A stretch of 64,000 bases of DNA from Nitrospirota bacterium (GTDB lineage Bacteria; Nitrospirota; Nitrospiria; 2-01-FULL-66-17). The translations under genes were made by a program, and so were the position numbers. The stretch's first letter is position 1. Each line of letters opens with the position of its first letter. The notes beneath the pieces are model-generated. The model ran no database searches. It was given only the letters and a program-made list of their open reading frames with translations, and was not told the origin of the DNA. This document shows positions 33,671-42,289 of this stretch, piece by piece. The stretch covers positions 1 through 64,000 of the forward strand of contig JBFLXB010000020.1 of NCBI GenBank assembly GCA_040757335.1. Direction: 5' to 3'.

Positions 33671-34576
33671 GTGCGATCACATACCGTATGGCTGGTTGTC
33701 CTTACGGGCCTGCTCGTCAGCGCAGGGCCGGCGGCGGCCCAGCAGCTCGAACCCCGGGCCTATTCGCCCTCGCCCGTTGGCGCGAACTTCCTCGGCTTGG
33801 GCTACGCCTATTCGAGCGGGGGCGCAGTCACGGACCCCTCCGTGCCGATTACGAACATCCATGCCCGAGTCCACAGCGCGGTACCTTACTACGGTCGCAC
33901 CTTCGGCCTGCTCGGCCGGCAAGCCAGTGTGACATTGACGACTCCGTACGCGTGGGCCACGGTCTCTGGCGACGTGCAGGAGGTCAATCGAACCGTTGAT
34001 CGGTCCGGATTCGGCGACCCGCAATTTCGGCTTAGCGTGAACGTGATCGGGGGGCCGGCGCTGACACCGCAAGAATTCGCGCGTCATCAACAGGCAACCA
34101 CCCTGGGCGCAAGCGTCATCGTCATCGCCCCGTTCGGCGAGTACGACTCCTCAAAGTTGATCAACCTGGGAACCAACCGCTGGGCGTTCAAGCCGGAGGT
34201 GGGGCTCTCGCAGCCCCTGGGAGCTTGGAACCTCGAATTCTACGCGGGCGTGTGGCTGTTCACGGAAAACGACGACTTTTTCGGCGGCCAGGTACGGAAA
34301 CAGGATCCGCTTGCCTCGCTCCAGACCCATGTGGTATACACGATCCGTCCGCGCCTGTGGGCGGCCTTCGACTTCACCTACTACTCGGGCGGGTCGACGA
34401 CGGTTGACGGCGCGGTTCAGGACGACCGGCAAAACAATACCCGCGGAGGAATCACTCTGTCGGTCCCGGTGACAGTTAGCCAGTCCGTGAAGCTTACCTG
34501 GGCGCGGGGAGTCTCGACCCGCATCGGCTCCAACTTCGATACGATGGGGGTTGCGTGGCAGTTGCTGTGGTTCTAG
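33671..34576 (+). CDS. MetA/phenol-degradation-type outer-membrane protein
   Basis: The likely start is GTG 33671 (RSHTVWLVVLTGLLVSAGPA, signal peptide cleaved near AAA/QQ). The ~275-residue mature barrel has ARAYSP-like N-terminal strands, GLLGRQASVTLTTPYAW, IVIAPFGEYDSSKLINLGTN, KPEVGLSQPLGAWNLEFYAG and a C-terminal strand ending in Trp-Phe. This is the 'transporter / phenol MetA-pathway' barrel family; the substrate is unknown. Confidence 0.78.
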   Translation: MRSHTVWLVVLTGLLVSAGPAAAQQLEPRAYSPSPVGANFLGLGYAYSSGGAVTDPSVPITNIHARVHSAVPYYGRTFGLLGRQASVTLTTPYAWATVSGDVQEVNRTVDRSGFGDPQFRLSVNVIGGPALTPQEFARHQQATTLGASVIVIAPFGEYDSSKLINLGTNRWAFKPEVGLSQPLGAWNLEFYAGVWLFTENDDFFGGQVRKQDPLASLQTHVVYTIRPRLWAAFDFTYYSGGSTTVDGAVQDDRQNNTRGGITLSVPVTVSQSVKLTWARGVSTRIGSNFDTMGVAWQLLWF

Positions 34577-34606
34577 CGGCCAATGATCTCACATAAGGAG
34601 TATGAG

Positions 34607-34948
34607 ATGCCTCAAGATGCGCGACTGTGGGCCTACGCTCTGGCTCTCACACTAATCGGCGGAGCGCTGGCCGGTTGCGTTCAGCCGAAGCCGTATCCGA
34701 TCCAGGGTGCCTATCGCTACCAGTGCGAGGGTGGGAAGACGTTCCAGGTGACAGTGGCTCCGGATCAGAACTCGGCTGTGGTGAAGTTTGACGAGCAGGA
34801 GTGGACTATGAAGCGCACCATCTCCGCGAGCGGCGCGACGTTTACCGACGGCGGAAAGGTCCTGTGGATGAAGGGCAACCAGGCCCTGATTGAATCTGAC
34901 AGCGAGGTCTTGTTCCGAAAGTGCACGTCGGTGTCCTCGCCCCGGTAA
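34607..34948 (+). CDS. MliC-like lipoprotein
   Basis: ATG 34607 follows AAGGAG. The 113-residue product has a lipobox (GGALAGC). The domain has the MliC/C-type lysozyme-inhibitor pattern: YRYQCEGGKTFQVTVAPDQN, AVVKFDEQEWTMKRT, FTDGGKVLWMKGNQALIESD and a closing Cys. The two cysteines would form the family's disulfide. It may protect the cell wall from lysozyme; this is inferred from the fold only. Confidence 0.72.
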   Translation: MPQDARLWAYALALTLIGGALAGCVQPKPYPIQGAYRYQCEGGKTFQVTVAPDQNSAVVKFDEQEWTMKRTISASGATFTDGGKVLWMKGNQALIESDSEVLFRKCTSVSSPR

Positions 34949-34983
34949 GCTCGCGTGGTCAAGCCATTGATCAGGAGTGGATG

Positions 34984-35778
34984 ATGGCAAGAGGATTGTG
35001 GATTGTGGTCGTCGCAGTGATCGGGCTGGCGGCGAACGAGACGTGGGCCGAGGAAGTGCCCGATACATGGATGCTCCGAGCCGGAGGCTTTCTCGTGCGC
35101 AATTACGACACGACGCTCCGCCTCGACGCGGTCGGAGCGCCAGTGGGTACGACCATTGATTTCGGGGACACGCTCGGCGGAGATTCCAGCGCCAACGTGG
35201 CGCGAGTGGACGGATACTACCGTTTCAATCCCCGGCACCGCGTGGACGCGTCCTATTACCGGATTCAGCGGGAAGGTGTACGCGATTTGGATCTGACCAT
35301 TCAGTGGGGTGACGAGAGTTTTGCCGTCAACGACGTGATCAACAGCGAGATCGACACCGGGGTCGTGAAGCTCGGGTACACGTACTCCTTTTACCACAAT
35401 GATGATGTGGAACTCGGCGTGTCGGCAGGCTTCTATACATCCCTCGTACGGGTGGCGTTGTCCGACTCAACCGGTCAGTCCGAAGCCGAGAGTGTCACGG
35501 CGCCCTTGCCCGTGTTCGGCTTCCTGATGGACTATCACATCACCCCGCGTTGGACCGCAAAGGTATCCGCGCAGTATTTCTTTTTTAACGCGTTCAACAT
35601 GAGAGGACAACTGACGGACGCGCTGATCGCGACCGAGTATCGGTTCACCGAGCACTTCGGCGTGGGACTGGGAATCAATCATTACGCCAACGGGTTGGAG
35701 CTCGAAGGGGACGACGCCCTGCTGTTGGAGCGCAGTAACTACCGGGGATTTCTGGCTTACCTGTCGATGTACTTCTAG
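34984..35778 (+). CDS. Outer-membrane beta-barrel protein
   Basis: ATG 34984 (or 34981) follows AGGAG. The ~264-residue protein has a signal peptide (MARGLWIVVVAVIGL..., cleavage near TWA/EE). Alternating strands rich in Tyr and Phe follow (RVDGYYRFNPRHRVDASYYR, LGYTYSFYHNDDVELGVSAG) and it ends with the barrel signature LSMYF. I do not assign a function. Confidence 0.7.
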   Translation: MARGLWIVVVAVIGLAANETWAEEVPDTWMLRAGGFLVRNYDTTLRLDAVGAPVGTTIDFGDTLGGDSSANVARVDGYYRFNPRHRVDASYYRIQREGVRDLDLTIQWGDESFAVNDVINSEIDTGVVKLGYTYSFYHNDDVELGVSAGFYTSLVRVALSDSTGQSEAESVTAPLPVFGFLMDYHITPRWTAKVSAQYFFFNAFNMRGQLTDALIATEYRFTEHFGVGLGINHYANGLELEGDDALLLERSNYRGFLAYLSMYF

Positions 35779-35800
35779 CCGCGTGGCAACGCGACGGGTG

Positions 35801-37052
35801 TCAGAACCATTCTCCGATGTAGAAGTACCAGCCCTCGGAATCGTAACCGCGCGCATAGTCGACGGACACGTTGACGCGGTGTTTCTCCGCGGCCATCCAG
35901 CGCAGTCCGAGCCCCCAGCTTGGGAGCATATCGTCGGTGGAAAAGGCGCTCCATGTCGGCGCTACCTCTCCCAATCCGGCGAAAATCGTGACGCCAAGGC
36001 GACGGGGAAGCCGGTGGCGGTATTCGACCTGACCACTCAATAACAGGTGGTCGCGATACTGGCCGCCCACGTACCCGCGAAGATTCTGGCTGGTGCCCAG
36101 CATACACAACTCGTAGAACGGTGTCGCCGTTGGTGGCGCAGGCAAACCCCTGCAGGGCCAACACCCCCCGATCCCCGAGACCGCGATAGTTCGTGGCGGT
36201 CAACTTGAACAGGGTGTAGTCGTGGTCGCTGCCGAACCCTTCGCGCATGAAGTCGGTAAGAAGGTTCAGGCTGGTACCTCGGTAGGCGTTCAACGGGTTG
36301 TCGCGCGAGTCGTAGCTGATCGCCACCCCTGGCCCGGCGCTTACGGTCCGGATATCCTGCGGGATCGAGCCGGCCGTTCCGGGAAGGAGGTCTCCAAGGT
36401 CGTCGACGAGCTGATCCCATTGCGAGGAGCTCGTGGTGACGGCGAGATAGCGGTATCGCAGACCGATGTACGCGTCCGAGACGGCGCGGACCGACAGCTC
36501 GGGCAGCGCCACGGTGCCGGATTGCGAGATCGGAATTCCGGTGCCGCGATCTCCGGCACTCGTTCCGATTCCGTAAAAGTCGATGTTGGCGTCGGCATAC
36601 CCCGCGATCAGGTTGAAGCGGTACCGGTCCTGATCGAAAAATGTTTTCTGGCTGACGCCGGCGCCCCAGGTCCCGCTGTTGGTGTAGGCGCCGCCGACCG
36701 TGGTGCTCGAAGGCGGGGACTGCTCGTCGAGCCTGTAGAGAATCATGGTGGCAAAGGCAAGGCCGGTGCCGATCGTGGGATTCGACAGCGGCATGGGCAT
36801 GACCACGAGTTCGGTCTTCAGCGACTCTGGCATGATGCCGCTGACGGGTCGCGTCACGTCCTCGATTTGGCGGCTTACCGGGTCGGTCGCGGGGTCGCCT
36901 GCCATGGCGACGGTAATCGGCATCGCGATGAGCGGCAGGCTTATTAGGGTGGCAAACCGACAGACTCTACGTCGAATTCGTGCCCGAGCGGCGCAGTGAA
37001 CCTCGCCCCGGTTGGGTGGCGGTGGCATGGCGGTGGTCGTACGCCTACGCAC
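35801..37052 (-). pseudogene. Omp85/surface-antigen (D15)-like barrel with one frameshift
   Basis: The N-terminal part has a signal peptide-like stretch (LISLPLIAMPITVAMA) and barrel strands (NPTIGTGLAFATMILY, GAGVSQKTFF, RYRFNLIAGYADANIDFYGI, GPGVAISYDSRDNPLNAYRG). It runs to GVLALQGFACATNGDT near 36120. The protein then continues in another frame: PFYELCMLGTSQNLRGYVGG, LPSWGLGLRW, YFYIGEWF. The NLRGY motif and terminal Phe are Omp85 hallmarks. One base change in length would restore the gene; it may be a true mutation or a sequence error. The start (GTG 37052) is uncertain and there are no POTRA domains. Confidence 0.72.
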
Positions 37053-37077
37053 ATCAATAATCCCCTGGGCTAGACCT

Positions 37078-39423
37078 TCAATCCGTACCACGAGCGCCTT
37101 CGACCTCTTTCGGCTTCTTCCCTCCCGGGATCACCGGGGCCATGATTTTGAACGGGAGTTTGAGCGTGCGCTCCATGATCCCGCCAAGCTCTTTGGCAAC
37201 CGCGCCCGGCGGAACCGCGTCCACTTTCGGATCATCGAATGGACCGGTCACGCGAACCGGGATGGTCACCAGCGAGCCCCCCAGAATCTCCCGTACCAGA
37301 GGGATTCTCTTGACTACGGCGTCCACCGTAGTCAACGGGGCGACAAGCACGGTGATGTCAAACGTCTGCTTTCGCAGGTCGAGTGATCCGGTTGCCGCCA
37401 TCTGCGCAGTCGAACTCGTCACCACCGCCTCGCTAATTACTAGGCGACCTCGCTGCGCGGTGCCACGCACAACCACACTCTTGTAGGCAAGGCCGTCTGA
37501 TCCGGGGTCGGGGAAGGCGCCTCGCAGCAGCTCGGTGAGGTTCAGGTACGAGAGGATTCTGACCACGGCGGAATCCGCGTAGAAGCGTCCACCCTTGATT
37601 GATAGCGCGACGGTGCCGCCGAGGTGGTCCACCAGGGTCTTGCCGGCTCCCGTGGAGTCCAGCTTGCCCGACAGATCGAACGTGCCGGTTACCCGCATGG
37701 GCTTGCCGACCAGGCACGTCAGGGTGGGTTCGAGGTTCTGGTTCTTCGTCGACGACGTGATGGCGATCCGGGTTGCGTCCCCGGCGATCGTGGCCGACCC
37801 CGCGACCGTGATGCCGCACACGATGGCCTCATGAAGGGTGATGTGGGGGGGATCAGGTCCGATGGCGACGTCCGCGCGGGCCGGCTCCGCGGTCCAGCCT
37901 CCGGCCGTGAACGACCCGGCAGAGACGCGGATGGTCGCTCGAACCGGCTCCCCCGCTGTCGCATCGCGGGCCGGCTCCGATCCGGCGGTGTCGGAGTCGG
38001 CGGTCCTGGAGCCGAAGAATTGCGCGATCGTCCCCCAGTCGAGCCGGTCAACGTGCAGATCCAGGAGCCATTGCTCGGCGTCGGCTGAAATCTGGCCGCG
38101 GACGGTGTGTTGGATGCCGTCGATCGTGATCACGAGAGGATCAACCGAGACCGTGCCTTCCGTTGCCTGCGCGACGACCCGGTCGATGAACACCGGAATC
38201 CGTGTCTGGATCGGGAGGACCAACCGGTCTCCCTCCAGTCGACCCTGTGCGGTGGAGTCGCGTGGACGATCCAACGCGATTTGCGTTCGGAAATCGCCCG
38301 CCAGCGAACCGAACTCCACGCGCTGTTGCTCGAAGACGCGGGCCAAGGTCGAGTGTGCCAGATGTCCGGCGAATGAGAGACGCAGCACCCGGTTCCGGAG
38401 GTCCAACGTGAAGGCCGCCTGCGAGTCCTTATCCCGCACGCCGAGCTCGTCGATGGTGAAATAATCCGGGGATCGTTGAACATTGAACGCGATTGACACG
38501 TCACGCTGCACCGATGCCGACCCCTTGACCTGCACAGTGCCGCCCGATTTCCAGGCCAGGTGCGCCGACGAGACGGACACCGGCGTGCGGAGCAGCAGTT
38601 CCTCCGGGAGGGACGTCGCGGTGCGGATCCACTGCATCGTGTCGGGGCCGATGGATCCCGCGATCGTGAAGTCGGCAGCGGGGTGCGTGGTCAGGTAGTC
38701 ATCGAACCGGCCTGAGACGGTCCAGTCTCCGTCGAGCGCCTGTACCTCGCTGTCGGTGAACGAGACGGTGTGCGGACGTGCGTCAAACGTTCCAATCCGC
38801 AGTGTGACCGGTCCCGGTAACTCCTCCTTCGTGAGGACCCCGCGCGCGTTTCCCGTGATCCGAAATGGCGCGGCATCCTCTGGTGAAAACGCGATCCGGA
38901 TCGAGGCATCGTCGAGCACAAACGCGGGCTCCTCTTGGCGAGAGAAGACCAGGCGTCCGTGGTCGATCCGAATCGCCAAATTCGGCATGGTAGTGGCCAG
39001 CCATCCCAGGACGGCGGCGAGGGGCCGATTGGATGGTGCGGTGTCCGCGTCTCCCCGCGTCGAGGGCGTGTCTCCCAGAATCAGCGTGACGTCGGGGTGA
39101 CTGAGCCGCACGTCGGCGAGCCGCGCCTTGCCGACGAAGAGGGGGAGCAGTTCAAACGCCACCTTGAGGGACTCGGATGTGCCGGCCATGCTTCCCGGGA
39201 TCGTCACGGAGAGCCGGCTGATCACGACCTGCGGCCGCGGAAAAATCGCGAGTCCCACGCGCTGGTACTGGAGCTGCCCCCCCAGCTCCCGAGAGACTGC
39301 GGTCTCGATGCGATTCTTAATCCCGTCTTGATTGATCAGCCGGCCCGCAAGGATCGTGAAGCCTACAAAGAGCAGCGGGATCAGTAGGAGTGGAATGAGA
39401 ATCCAGCGTACGCTCCGTTTCAT
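37078..39423 (-). CDS. AsmA-family envelope protein
   Basis: This 781-residue protein starts at ATG 39423 (MKRSVRWILIPLLLIPLLFV, N-terminal membrane anchor). A long AsmA/TamB-like beta-groove follows: GIKNRIETAVSRELGGQLQY, DVRLSHPDVTLI, and in the C-terminal part VALSIKGGRFYADSAVVRIL and GSLDLRKQTFDITVLVAPL. Proteins of this family bridge the periplasm and move phospholipids or assist outer-membrane assembly. The Omp85-like gene lies just downstream with nearly no gap, suggesting one transcript for barrel and lipid functions. Confidence 0.85.
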   Translation of the reverse strand: MKRSVRWILIPLLLIPLLFVGFTILAGRLINQDGIKNRIETAVSRELGGQLQYQRVGLAIFPRPQVVISRLSVTIPGSMAGTSESLKVAFELLPLFVGKARLADVRLSHPDVTLILGDTPSTRGDADTAPSNRPLAAVLGWLATTMPNLAIRIDHGRLVFSRQEEPAFVLDDASIRIAFSPEDAAPFRITGNARGVLTKEELPGPVTLRIGTFDARPHTVSFTDSEVQALDGDWTVSGRFDDYLTTHPAADFTIAGSIGPDTMQWIRTATSLPEELLLRTPVSVSSAHLAWKSGGTVQVKGSASVQRDVSIAFNVQRSPDYFTIDELGVRDKDSQAAFTLDLRNRVLRLSFAGHLAHSTLARVFEQQRVEFGSLAGDFRTQIALDRPRDSTAQGRLEGDRLVLPIQTRIPVFIDRVVAQATEGTVSVDPLVITIDGIQHTVRGQISADAEQWLLDLHVDRLDWGTIAQFFGSRTADSDTAGSEPARDATAGEPVRATIRVSAGSFTAGGWTAEPARADVAIGPDPPHITLHEAIVCGITVAGSATIAGDATRIAITSSTKNQNLEPTLTCLVGKPMRVTGTFDLSGKLDSTGAGKTLVDHLGGTVALSIKGGRFYADSAVVRILSYLNLTELLRGAFPDPGSDGLAYKSVVVRGTAQRGRLVISEAVVTSSTAQMAATGSLDLRKQTFDITVLVAPLTTVDAVVKRIPLVREILGGSLVTIPVRVTGPFDDPKVDAVPPGAVAKELGGIMERTLKLPFKIMAPVIPGGKKPKEVEGARGTD

Positions 39424-39506
39424 GATCGATCTGTCCGGGAATTGGTCGCCGCATGTTACCACTACCAACGGTGCCGATACATCGGATCCTGCGGTCCTGA
39501 TAGCTG

Positions 39507-39522
39507 CTAGTAGATCTACTAG
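39507..39522. repeat. Perfect 16-bp palindrome
   Basis: CTAGTAGATCTACTAG is its own reverse complement. It lies ~85 bp upstream of asmA and between it and the divergent DUF481 gene. It could be an operator for the divergent pair. Confidence 0.55.
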
Positions 39523-39525
39523 TAG

Positions 39526-39669
39526 ACAGGCTTCACGACACCGTGGTATAGCCACGGCCAAATTCTCTCCGGGTGTCAGAATGAAACGAAGCTGCGGAAA
39601 GGCGACTACGAGCCGTTCGACGCCGCCCGCGCGAAGGTGCGGGCTTGGGAGAAGGCCAACCTGAAGTGA
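39526..39669 (+). pseudogene. Short 3' gene fragment overlapping the DUF481 start
   Basis: After an in-frame TAG at 39523 the frame encodes SGCQNETKLRKGDYEPFDAA and RAKVRAWEKANLK before TGA. There is no start codon. It looks like the end of a real gene of unknown family. Its TGA overlaps the GTG of the DUF481 gene (GTGA). Confidence 0.35.
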
Positions 39670-40943
39670 GCGAATTGGGGGCTGGAGAGACGAGCCTCGG
39701 CGTCATCGCGGTGGGGATCATCCTGCTGATTCCCGGGAGCGCCCGCGCCCTGTCGTCGCTTGTGGACCTCCCGACGGACACGTTCGCCCAGCTGGCTTCA
39801 GAACCGCCGAACGCCGAGCCATCATCCTCGCCACCCGGGCAGTCCGGACTGACAGTGCCCTGGCGACCTCCTGATCCGGAAGCGGATCGATTCGACTGGA
39901 TTCAACTCAAGTCCGGTGAATGGCTCAAAGGGAGCCTCAAGTCGATGCAGGACTACAGCTTGGAGTTCGACAGCGAGGAGCTCGACTGGCAGGAGTTCGA
40001 CTGGGAAGACGTCTATCAGGTTCGGTCGCCGCACCTCCATCAGGTCTTGTTCGATAAGCGACCAGGGGAGGGGACGCCTTTTGGAGACTTCGTACTCCTG
40101 CCCCACTTCAACGAGATTTTCGCGTTTTCGGATGAGCGGGTGAGTATCGAGGGCAGCTTGCAGGTGTCAAGGGACAAGGTCACCGTGCAGGGCAGGGACG
40201 GTCCGGTCGTGTTCGACCGAGCCCGACTCATTGCCATCACGCCCGCGGGCTCGCACGAGATCGACTACTGGTCGGGCAAGGTCAGCATTGGCCTGACGAC
40301 ATTGACCGGCAATACCGACAGCAAGGGCCTGAATATCACAACCGACCTGACCCGGCGCACTCCCGCCACCAGATTGTCCCTGGATTACCTGGGGGCTATG
40401 GAAGAACTCGAAGGCGTGGAGTCGGCCAACAACCATCGTGTGACGGCGGTATTCGACTATTGGCTGTCCCGCCGCCTCTACGTCCGAGCCCCGGTGTTGG
40501 AATACTTTAGCGATCCGTTCAGCAATGTGGCCTACCGAGTCACCGGCGTTGTCGGGCTGGGCTACGATATCGTTCACCGGCAGAATCTGGAGTGGGACGT
40601 CTTCATGGGCCCGGGCTATCAGCGGACCCGGTTCGAAACGGTCGAGACGGGGGAGAACGAATCCGAGGACACGATGGTCTTCGCGATTGGTACCAGCGCC
40701 GAGGCGGACATTACCAAACGTACCGACTTGAACCTTTCGTACACCGGCCAATTTGTCAGCGAAGAAGCCGGAGGCGCATTGCATCATACGGTCGCCACGC
40801 TGGAGATCGACCTCACCAAGGTGTTCGACGTGGACCTGTCAGTGGTCTGGGATCACGTGTCGGATCCCCAAGCAGCGGCGGACGGGACCGTGCCCAAAAG
40901 GAACGACGTGCGTTCGAGCCTGTCGTTGGGCGTGGAATTCTGA
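39666..40943 (+). CDS. DUF481-containing outer-membrane protein
   Basis: GTG 39666 overlaps the upstream fragment's stop. The 425-residue product has an N-terminal signal (SLGVIAVGIILLIPGSARA). A ~180-residue N-terminal domain contains WIQLKSGEWLKGSLKSMQDY, an SH3-like unit. The DUF481 barrel starts near YWSGKVSIGLTTLTGNTDSK and ends in LSLGVEF. DUF481 proteins are salt- or stress-induced outer-membrane barrels with unknown ligands. Confidence 0.82.
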   Translation: MSELGAGETSLGVIAVGIILLIPGSARALSSLVDLPTDTFAQLASEPPNAEPSSSPPGQSGLTVPWRPPDPEADRFDWIQLKSGEWLKGSLKSMQDYSLEFDSEELDWQEFDWEDVYQVRSPHLHQVLFDKRPGEGTPFGDFVLLPHFNEIFAFSDERVSIEGSLQVSRDKVTVQGRDGPVVFDRARLIAITPAGSHEIDYWSGKVSIGLTTLTGNTDSKGLNITTDLTRRTPATRLSLDYLGAMEELEGVESANNHRVTAVFDYWLSRRLYVRAPVLEYFSDPFSNVAYRVTGVVGLGYDIVHRQNLEWDVFMGPGYQRTRFETVETGENESEDTMVFAIGTSAEADITKRTDLNLSYTGQFVSEEAGGALHHTVATLEIDLTKVFDVDLSVVWDHVSDPQAAADGTVPKRNDVRSSLSLGVEF

Positions 40944-41164
40944 TGACCCTGATGAAATGACGAGGTTGTTCCTCTACCTTCGACGGTAGCTTAGCTCATC
41001 CTCGTACTGCCTGACATCCACTCCCGCCAGTCAGTAGCGATCAGCCTTACCGTTTCTTAACACCAGCTTGACCAAACTTCACGCCGGCTTTATCGCGGGC
41101 TAATGCCCGCGGAGTAAGCTCGCACCCGTCAGTCAGGGCTGTCCCGAAGTCTACGGAGGTGAAC
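40944..41164. other. Intergenic region with small hairpin
   Basis: CGCGGGC-TAAT-GCCCGCG forms a perfect 7-bp hairpin at 41094-41111, 54 bp before the first tiny membrane ORF. TTCTTAACACCAGCTTGACC upstream (41054-41073) could be a promoter or response-regulator site; not assigned. Confidence 0.4.
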
Positions 41165-41266
41165 ATGCAACCGCTGGGGTCTCTAGCCTACGGGCTCGCA
41201 ATGCTGTTGGGGTTTCTCGGCATGATGGCTTGGTCAACCCATCTGAGCGCGACACTGGCTCCCTGA
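41165..41266 (+). CDS. 33-residue single-pass membrane peptide
   Basis: ATG 41165 has a strong ribosome site (GGAGGTGAAC). The peptide begins MQPLGSLAYGLAMLLGFLGM and is mostly hydrophobic, with one predicted membrane helix and a short polar end (AWSTHLSATLAP). It is followed after 13 bp by a second such gene. Too short for homology from memory; possibly a small subunit or regulator of a membrane complex. Confidence 0.6.
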   Translation: MQPLGSLAYGLAMLLGFLGMMAWSTHLSATLAP

Positions 41267-41279
41267 GGAGGTGATCAAC

Positions 41280-41369
41280 ATGGAGTCGATGATTCTGGCG
41301 TCGGTCTTGATTCTGGCCGCGTTTGGGGCGGTGGCGGTTTCGATGGTGGTGATTGCTTCCGAGCAGTAA
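41280..41369 (+). CDS. 29-residue single-pass membrane peptide
   Basis: ATG 41280 follows AGGAGGTGATCAAC, close to the ideal Shine-Dalgarno. The peptide MESMILASVLILAAFGAVAV plus VSMVVIASEQ is one hydrophobic helix with acidic ends. It forms a pair with the peptide at 41165. Two good ribosome sites in tandem make chance unlikely. Confidence 0.6.
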   Translation: MESMILASVLILAAFGAVAVSMVVIASEQ

Positions 41370-41478
41370 ACAGTGAAGGCGTCCGGGTCGGACCCACGAT
41401 CGTCGAGAATGGGTTCGAGGTGCGCTTGTCCGAAGAGGGCCAGGACCGTGTTTACAGCCGAGGGAGAAAGGGAGTAGC

Positions 41479-41517
41479 ATGGACTTGACCTGTGCCACGC
41501 GGGAGTCGCGTCCTTGA
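41479..41517 (+). CDS. Possible 12-residue leader peptide of the response-regulator gene
   Basis: ATG 41479 has a ribosome site (GGGAG). The ORF MDLTCATRESRP ends in a TGA that overlaps the TTG start of the response regulator (TTGA). The regulator has no good ribosome site of its own, so translation may depend on coupling from this leader. Confidence 0.4.
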   Translation: MDLTCATRESRP

Positions 41518-42227
41518 CGACCAAAGGATCGGCGAACCCCATTCTGATCGTCGACGATGATCCGCAGATCTCGTCGTTGATCGCCAGCGCCCTCCGCAAC
41601 GAAGGTTTTGCCACCCTGACCGGCGCCGACGGCGAAGAGGCGCTGGCCCTGGCTGCCAAACACGAGCCGGCCCTCATCATTCTGGACCTGATGCTGCCCA
41701 AGATCGACGGCATCGAAGTGTGCCGCGACATCCGGCGGCGATCCGATACCCCGATCCTCATTCTCACGGTCAAAGCCGACGAATTCGACAAGATCCTGGG
41801 CCTTGCCATCGGCGCCGACGATTATCTGACCAAACCCTTCAGTCCGCGAGAACTCATCGCCCGCGTGAAAGCCATCTTGCGGCGCAGCTTGCACCGGCCC
41901 AATACCGCGACCAAACGCCTTCGACATGTTGATTTGGACGTGGACTTCGAGAAACGCAAGGTCATGGTCGGGGGCCAGGAAGTGGCGCTGACCGTCTACG
42001 AGTACAAGATTCTCGAGGCGCTGGCGCATGCGCCGGGCATTGCCTTGTCCCGCGAGCAATTGATCCAACGGATCTACGCCTACGAAGACGTGAGCGTGGT
42101 GGACCGAGTGATCGACGTGCACATCGGCAATCTGCGGGCCAAGATCGAAGAAGACCCGTCCCACCCGCGATACATCATCACAGTCCGGGGTGTCGGGTAC
42201 AAGTTCACCGAGGTCGACTCGGAATAG
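41514..42227 (+). CDS. OmpR-family response regulator
   Basis: This 237-residue protein has a receiver domain (residues 8-122) with acidic pocket DDD at 14-16, phospho-acceptor Asp58 (IILDLMLPKIDG), TVKADEFDKI and Lys107 (YLTKPF). A C-terminal winged helix (about 135-235) contains RHVDLDVDFEKRKVMVGGQE, LSREQLIQRIYAYE and VDVHIGNLRAKIEEDP. The start is TTG. It pairs with the histidine kinase 62 bp downstream. Confidence 0.92.
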   Translation: MTTKGSANPILIVDDDPQISSLIASALRNEGFATLTGADGEEALALAAKHEPALIILDLMLPKIDGIEVCRDIRRRSDTPILILTVKADEFDKILGLAIGADDYLTKPFSPRELIARVKAILRRSLHRPNTATKRLRHVDLDVDFEKRKVMVGGQEVALTVYEYKILEALAHAPGIALSREQLIQRIYAYEDVSVVDRVIDVHIGNLRAKIEEDPSHPRYIITVRGVGYKFTEVDSE

Positions 42228-42289
42228 CACGTAATGCCCGCGTCTCGCCGACGGGCGGGGACGCGGCCTGCCGAAGAGAAGGAGACCGC

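Noticed and set aside
41094-41111. Terminator after the DUF481 gene
   Set aside because: The 7-bp stem has no T run and lies 150 bp after the stop, closer to the small membrane ORFs, so I list it only as a hairpin.
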